DNA of 22,436 nucleotides, from positions 9,015 through 31,450 of the forward strand of contig MNCI01004632.1 in assembly GCA_015680685.1 (NCBI GenBank), written 5' to 3'. The stretch's first letter is position 1; each line of letters opens with the position of its first letter. Positions 17,601-22,436 of this stretch are shown in pieces. Origin of the DNA: Gnetum montanum. Taxonomy: Eukaryota > Streptophyta > Gnetopsida > Gnetales > Gnetaceae. The notes under the pieces are model-generated. The model did no database searches, had not been told where the DNA came from, and was given only the letters and a program-made list of their open reading frames with translations. The translations under genes and the position numbers were made by a program.

Positions 17601-18663
17601 GTGTCACATCTTCAAGAGTCTGGGGTGTACGCATTGAATCCTCTCCTGGCGAAGAGGCAAACACCCCGAAGGTTGCCTTACCCATAAGGCAACCCAAGGT
17701 AATTCCATCAGCAGCAAGGATACTATCCAAGTGGAGCACCATTGCAACCTTATGAATACTTCCAGCAATGGTAGCATCCACAAGCGTGGGGGATGCCACC
17801 TCGAAGGTAGCAGTACCCTTACAAACAGCCAGATCCCTATGGGTACTACATTCAGTAATTAGGCTCTCCATGGGACTCTTCCAGTCATGCGGCCTTTCAA
17901 AGTCATTACCACCCCCCGAAATATTTTCAACCTCAATATCTATCACCCAGGAGGAAAAACCCACATCTTTTCTATCCTCCATCACCTTCTCCTACCACTC
18001 CTTCTCCACAACATCCCACTCAGCTGCCACCTGCTCCACCTATGCAAGGAGAGATACCGCCACAGCCACACCAACGAAACGCTACGAGGGCTGTCAACCT
18101 ACAACTGGCACCTCAACTGAGTGGACTGGAACCCAAACCATGAAAACATCCTTTTTTCAGCCCAATAATCTAAACATACCCTCACATACACCTGTGGCTA
18201 GTGCCTCTGAACCTTCAAGCGCCTCCACTATTCCACCACTAGAGGAGCCTTCAAGCCAACCACACTCCAACATCCAAACGGTCATGCTCACACATGCCAT
18301 GATCGACTGGATAAAGGTCGGTCATCTTCCCCGGATATTGACTGATTCAGGAAGCCCCCTCATCTATCTTTAGGTGGCAGGGAATGAGCCATGCAAAGCT
18401 CTTCTAGACTCAGGTCAGGAGTCAGTTTGATCTCTCATGACATGTACAAGAACTGGAACTTGCCCCCGCTAAAGAAGAGCAACATTCGGCTCGAGCTAGC
18501 AGACCAATCCATCACCATTCCTTTGGGATTGGTGGAGAACATTGTGACCACCATTTGTGGGTGGTCTTATCCTGCTAATTTCCTTGTCATCTGTGTGGAG
18601 AATTGCAAGGGGAACTTCCCAATCATAATGGGAAGAGCTTGGCTGAGCATGGTGGATGCATGA
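17601..18663 (+). pseudogene. Proline/glutamine-rich linker and aspartic protease (decayed)
   Basis: After the zinc knuckle comes a Q/P/Y-rich linker (17600-18120), with runs such as QQQGYYPSGAP and PPSPSP. The frame then changes, and near 18330 LTDSGSPLIYL leads into CKALLDSG, the catalytic DSG of a retropepsin (about 18392-18415). One more frameshift directly after DSG brings VSLIS, LELADQSITIPLGLVENI, NFLVICVEN and FPIIMGRAWLS, ending in TGA at 18661-18663. The protease would cut the polyprotein. Its active site and flap region survive but lie in different frames. Confidence 0.72.
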
Positions 18664-20090
18664 CTAGGACTTCAAGGTATGTCCCTTGAAATTTCAAAGG
18701 AAAATCCTTTCAGGAAGATCAAGAAGAAGCGTGTTCCATGCATCGCATACAGTGACTCAAGGTGCAATTGTGTGCAGCTATTATGGTCCGCTAAGCGGAT
18801 ATCCATTTAAGCATGCAGTCGGTGTACTGAGGAATCACTCGTCCAATAGTGCCTCTACGCAGTAGCCACCAATCAAGAGGGTACCCAGTGGTTGATAGTT
18901 GACCCTGCTAGCAGCGCAATGTTCATGGAACCATCTGAGGGGCTTGTACAAGCCTATGTAGAAAGTATGGATGAAATGGAAGAGGTTCATCAATAGGTCT
19001 CCACTGTTGATGACCATGATGATTGGGGGAAGCTGCAAATCCCTAAAAGCTTCAAAAAAGAGCCCCTGGAACTCAAGTCCTTATCGGCTCACTTAGAATA
19101 TGCATTTTTGCGAAATGGAAAGCCGGTAATTATCAATGGCACCCTTGCGCCTGAACAGAAGAAAAAGTTGCTGAAGGTGGTGAACAAATGGGATGCTGCA
19201 TTTGCATGGTCATATCTTGAGTTAACAAGATTTGATCCTCAGGTCTGCCAACATCAAATTTATATTGACCCCTTCATGAAGCCACGATGCTAGCCACAAA
19301 GATGATTGAACCCCAAACTGAAGTAGGTTGTCAAAGATGAAATCGAACAGTTGCTAAAGGTAGGGTTCATCTATTCTATTGTCGATATCAAATGGGTCAA
19401 CCCACTCGTTATTGTGTCGAAGAAAGGTGGCAAATGGAGGATCTATATTGATTTCTGATTACTCAACATGGCTAACTTCAAGGATCACTTCCTGCTCCCA
19501 TTTTTGGACCAGGTGTTGGACACCATTGCAGGGCACCGCTATTACAGCTTTTTGGATGGTTATAGTGGCTATAACCAAATCCAAATTGCACCAGAGGACC
19601 AAGCCAAAATAACTTTCACAAGTCCATGGGAGACTTTCGCATACAAGAAGATGCCTTTTGGCCTATGTAATGTGCCTGCCACATTCCAACACCTTGTCCT
19701 CAGCATCTTCCAGCAATAGATTGGCAATGGGGTAGAAGTCTTCATGGATGACTTCTCTACCTTTGGGGCCATGTTCGAGCAAGCCTTGGACCGTCTTGAG
19801 CAGGTTTTGAAAAGGTGTGTAGACACTAATCTACTTCTTAATTGGTAGAAAAGCCATTTAATGGTCCAAGAAGGCATTGTGTTGGGGCATCGCATCTGAC
19901 AAACAAGGATTAGCATGGATCCTGAAAAGATCAGGGTCATCCAAGGAATCACCAGACAACCAAGCACCGTAAAAGATGTTTGTTCATTCCTTGGCCACAT
20001 TGGTTACTACCGGCGCTTCATTGAAAACTTCTCGAAGATCACTAAGTCGTTGGTAGAACTTACAAAGAAAGATGCTCCGTTCATCTAAAC
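18664..20090 (+). pseudogene. Reverse transcriptase of the Athila-like element (decayed)
   Basis: A poorly conserved linker (18664-19010) leads to LKSLSAHLEYAFL and FAWSYLELTRFDPQVCQHQI. The RT follows: VKDEIEQLLKVGFIY, WVNPLVIVSKKGGKWRIYIDF, DHFLLPFLDQVLD, FLDGYSGYNQIQIAPEDQ, KKMPFGLCNVPATFQ and the active-site FMDD at 19741-19752. The fingers-to-palm joint reads KKGGKWRIYID and lacks the longer insert of typical Athila RTs. Thumb and connection segments (GHIGYYRRFIENFSKITKSL) run to about 20080. All of this lies in one frame with about twelve stops and no indel, for example TGA for arginine in IDFRLLN. It would copy element RNA to DNA if intact. Confidence 0.85.
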
Positions 20091-20541
20091 CAAGGAATGT
20101 GAATCTGCATTCCAATTTCTTAAACAAAAACTCATAGAAACTCCAATTCTACGAGCACCTGATTGGTCCAAGCCCTTCCACATCATGACGAATGCATCTA
20201 ATTACACCTTGGGAGCCATGCTTACACAGTGTGATGATCAGAAACATCCATACTATATCCACTGTGCAAGCCGTAGCATTGTGGGTGCTCAGCTTAACTA
20301 CACCACCACCGAAAAGGAGTTGATGGCGGTGGTGTTCGCCTTGGAAAAATTCCAACACTATGTGCTTGGATACAAGGTGTTCGTGCATACTGACCACATT
20401 GCTATTCGGTTCTTAATGAACAAACCAACGGTGAGCCCCTGCATCATCCGATGGCTGGTGATTCTTCAAGAGTTTGATCTCACCATGGTAGACCAAAAGG
20501 GAATCGAGAATGTGGTTGCTGACCACTTCTCTTGGTTGTGA
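20091..20541 (+). pseudogene. RNase H of the Athila-like element
   Basis: This continues the RT frame without a break. The visible motifs are FHIMTNASNYTLGAML, YIHCASRSI, NYTTTEKELMAVVFALEKF, HTDHIAIRFL and NVVADHFSWL. The first catalytic aspartate (D in the family's M.DASDYA) is asparagine here (TNAS). The glutamate (TTEKEL), the HTDH aspartate and the final VAD aspartate are present. The 118-codon stretch 20185-20541 is one of the least damaged in the window. A TGA at 20539 ends it before the integrase. It has a single RNase H, unlike element B. Confidence 0.85.
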
Positions 20542-21990
20542 CGGGATAACATAGAAGAGGAGAAGCCCCTCTCTGACCAATTCCCAAACGAACTCCTCTT
20601 CGTGGGTGCAGTCGATCCGTAGGTGCCCAAGGAATCACCTTGGTTCAACCACATCCTCACCTACCTTACCACTCAAGAGTTGCCAAAGGAGTGGAACCAT
20701 CGGCAGAAACAACAATTTTTCTACAAGGCCAAGCGTTTCATGGAAATCAATGGCCACCTTTACAAGGTGTGTGTAGATGGCCTAGTTCGATGGTGTGTCC
20801 TTGATGATGATACGTTGCGCATCCTCCAAGATGCTCACGAGGGCCCTTGTGGGGGCCACTATGCTGGACGCCACACAACCATTAAGATCCTGCTTGCAGG
20901 ATATTATTGGCCCATAATCTTTAGGTACGCACAATGGTTCATCCACTCCTGCGATCGATGATAGAAAGACGGTGGGATGACTGCACAGATGGAGGGACCT
21001 CAACAGTGGATCCAACCACTAGAGCCCTTTGACATCTGGGGCATCGACTTCATGGGGTCCATCACACCCCTATCTAACGGAAAGGCATACATCATCGTAG
21101 CCATGGACTACTGCACCAAGTGGGCGGAAGTGGCAGCTGTCATTGACTGTTCTTCAAACACCACCACACGATTTGTCCAATGAGAAATCGTTAACAAGTT
21201 TGGAGTGCCACGTGCACTCATCTCTGATAATGGCACTCATTTCATGGGTGCCACTTTTCAAAAACTCATGCAACACTTGGGGGTCACCCACAAATTTACA
21301 ACACCTTATCACCCCCAAACCAACGGGCAGGCTGAAGTCACCAATAGGGAGATCACTAGGATCCTTACCTGAACCATCATCAAATATAGGAGGGACTGAA
21401 GCACCAAACTCAACTATGCCCTTTGGGCCTATCGCTCCACTTGGAAACTTCCTATAGGGTACTATCCCTATGAGTTAGTGTACAGAAAGTTACAAAAACT
21501 TCCAATCTAGGTAAAACTCCAGACACTATCCACAGCCAGTGACTTAGGCCTTGACCTACCGCTAGCACAATGTGAACAACTTATCAACTTAAGTGTGCTA
21601 GATGAGAATCAATTAGTGGCCCTATCCTCAAATAAGATCCACAAGGCCTACAATAAAAAATGACATGATCTTAGGATCCGGAAGGTCACATTCAGACGTG
21701 GAGACAAGGTGTTGTATTGGAATCCCTCACATGTATCTCAACTGACCAAGTTTCAAACACTGTGGGAGAGACCTTACATTGTCTCCAAAACCTTCCCATC
21801 CAGGGCCTTGCTTATGCACAAACCTGAGGACCCCACAAGAACGTAGTTGGTCGACCGGCAACAATTGAAACCTTTCCGTGAACTCCACTTAACCAGTGCT
21901 ACCGCCCCATCATCACCAGGACAACCTTGCTCCATTTTTCGTGTCTCCTCATTTTCACCCAGTTGTGGGGGAGACCATCATCCCTACTAA
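20542..21990 (+). pseudogene. Integrase of the Athila-like element (decayed)
   Basis: The zinc-binding module begins near 20623: WFNHILTYL, HLYKVC, HEGPCGGHYAGRHTT, GYYWP and SCDR, where a double stop (TGA TAG) replaces the second cysteine and the next residue. The core keeps the full DDE triad in one frame: GIDFMG (D at 21046), ISDNGTHF (D at 21226) and NGQAEVTNRE (E at 21334), 59 and 35 residues apart, as in normal retroviral-type integrases. The C-terminal part has RRGDKVLYWNPSHV and the GPY-like WERPYIVSKTF, then QQLKPFREL. The frame ends at TAA 21988-21990. Ten or so stops interrupt it. It would insert element DNA if intact. Confidence 0.86.
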
Positions 21991-22436
21991 TCCATTCCAC
22001 TACACCCCTCATTGTTTTATAATTTTTTGTTTTACACTTTTTTGTTTTTCAACATCATTCATACGTTTGCCAATTCTTGTTAATTTTTTCTTTTCTTTAA
22101 TTATTTTCCATTTCTTTGTGTGTGTTTCATTTTCACGTGATCGCTAATACATCGTCTTAATGTCATCAAGTATCTAGTGCAGATGGTTTTTGTTGCGATG
22201 GATCATGTACAATAGTCCACCTAGTTGTCTGGCTCCCGCCCTCACATGGTTGTCCTTGGACTTTACGTCTATTTTCAGCTCATAAAATCAGCAGTGAGTC
22301 CACGTCATCCACCCATTCACCCACTCCATGGTTTTCCTTTTGTTGGAAACATGTAATCCCTTCACTTAAAAACATTGTAATTAATGTGTGACTTGTGTAG
22401 TTCCCAGACTTGGGGATGACCCAATGATTTGAATCG
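21964..22436 (+). other. 3' noncoding region of the Athila-like element
   Basis: A purine tract TGTGGGGGAGA (21964-21974) lies at the pol end. The rest is T-rich (22015-22125), with no gene, no tandem repeat and no match to the candidate LTR at 16054-16452. Athila elements often have a long spacer between pol and the 3' LTR, so the LTR is probably beyond the window. Confidence 0.4.

Larger units (their letters stand above)
16455..22436 (+). mobile_element. Athila-like Ty3/gypsy retrotransposon, right end missing
   Basis: Gag, zinc knuckle, protease, RT, RNase H and integrase follow in the normal Ty3/gypsy order on the plus strand. The best residue clues for Athila are the protease segment LELADQSITIPLGLVENI, the RT box VFMDDFS, DHFLLPFLDQVLD and the RNase H end KGIENVVADH. 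No 3' LTR is reached before the window ends. From about 18420 to 21990 the pol stays in one frame despite about twenty stops. Confidence 0.75.

Noticed and set aside
17581-17985. Minus-strand 134-codon frame opposite the gag-protease linker
   Set aside because: It is a shadow of the low-complexity proline/glutamine-rich linker, and no domain is seen.
21991-22436. 3' LTR of the Athila-like element at the right edge
   Set aside because: No similarity to the candidate LTR and no TG...CA unit with a partner. It is more likely a 3' spacer.

Overview
The window looks like retrotransposon-filled intergenic DNA from a land plant with a large, repeat-rich nuclear genome, probably a seed plant. It contains nested Ty3/gypsy LTR elements of the plant Tat-like and Athila-like lineages, with long stretches decayed by point mutation. 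The species cannot be told from the sequence. I see no intact host gene, no rRNA or tRNA gene and no CRISPR array.

Layout. (1) 1-1219 is part of a minus-strand LTR (element D). It begins TGAAACACC at 1219, has a minus-strand TATA box at 434-421, and its U3 is full of TTACGCT/AGCGTAA motifs. (2) 1220-1847 is an older plus-strand unit: a palindrome-bearing promoter, a likely 275-nt leader intron and an ATG at 1840. (3) 1848-13789 is an almost complete minus-strand Tat-like element (element B, 11.9 kb) with two LTRs of about 1.6 kb. It has inserted directly after the first codon of the plus-strand ORF, with a 4-of-5 bp matching target-site duplication. (4) 13790-15814 is the rest of that disrupted ORF (ORF-C), which contains a stretch resembling the 'putative plant transposon protein' domain. 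(5) 16054-16452 is a probable plus-strand LTR. (6) 16455-22436 is an Athila-like gag-pol on the plus strand: gag, zinc knuckle, protease, RT, RNase H and integrase, then the start of a 3' noncoding region. Its 3' LTR is not seen.

Element B in transcription order (right to left): 5' LTR 13789-12197; PBS-like site at 12190; a region with no recognisable gag or protease; RT 9110-8193; a decayed gypsy-type RNase H; a second, Tat-type RNase H; integrase ending at 5973; a 28-copy, 38-bp tandem array; noncoding DNA with a PPT-overlapping hairpin; 3' LTR 3518-1848. In the place of gag lies an antisense (plus-strand) two-exon reading frame whose second exon resembles an FCP1/NIF-like HAD phosphatase domain. 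This looks like a captured host gene fragment and is the most unusual item in the window.

Nothing here is likely to make a working protein. Both pols carry many stop codons, yet the Athila-like pol keeps one reading frame for about 3.6 kb. A 56-bp exact repeat on both sides of the single N at 9360 looks like an unmerged assembly overlap.
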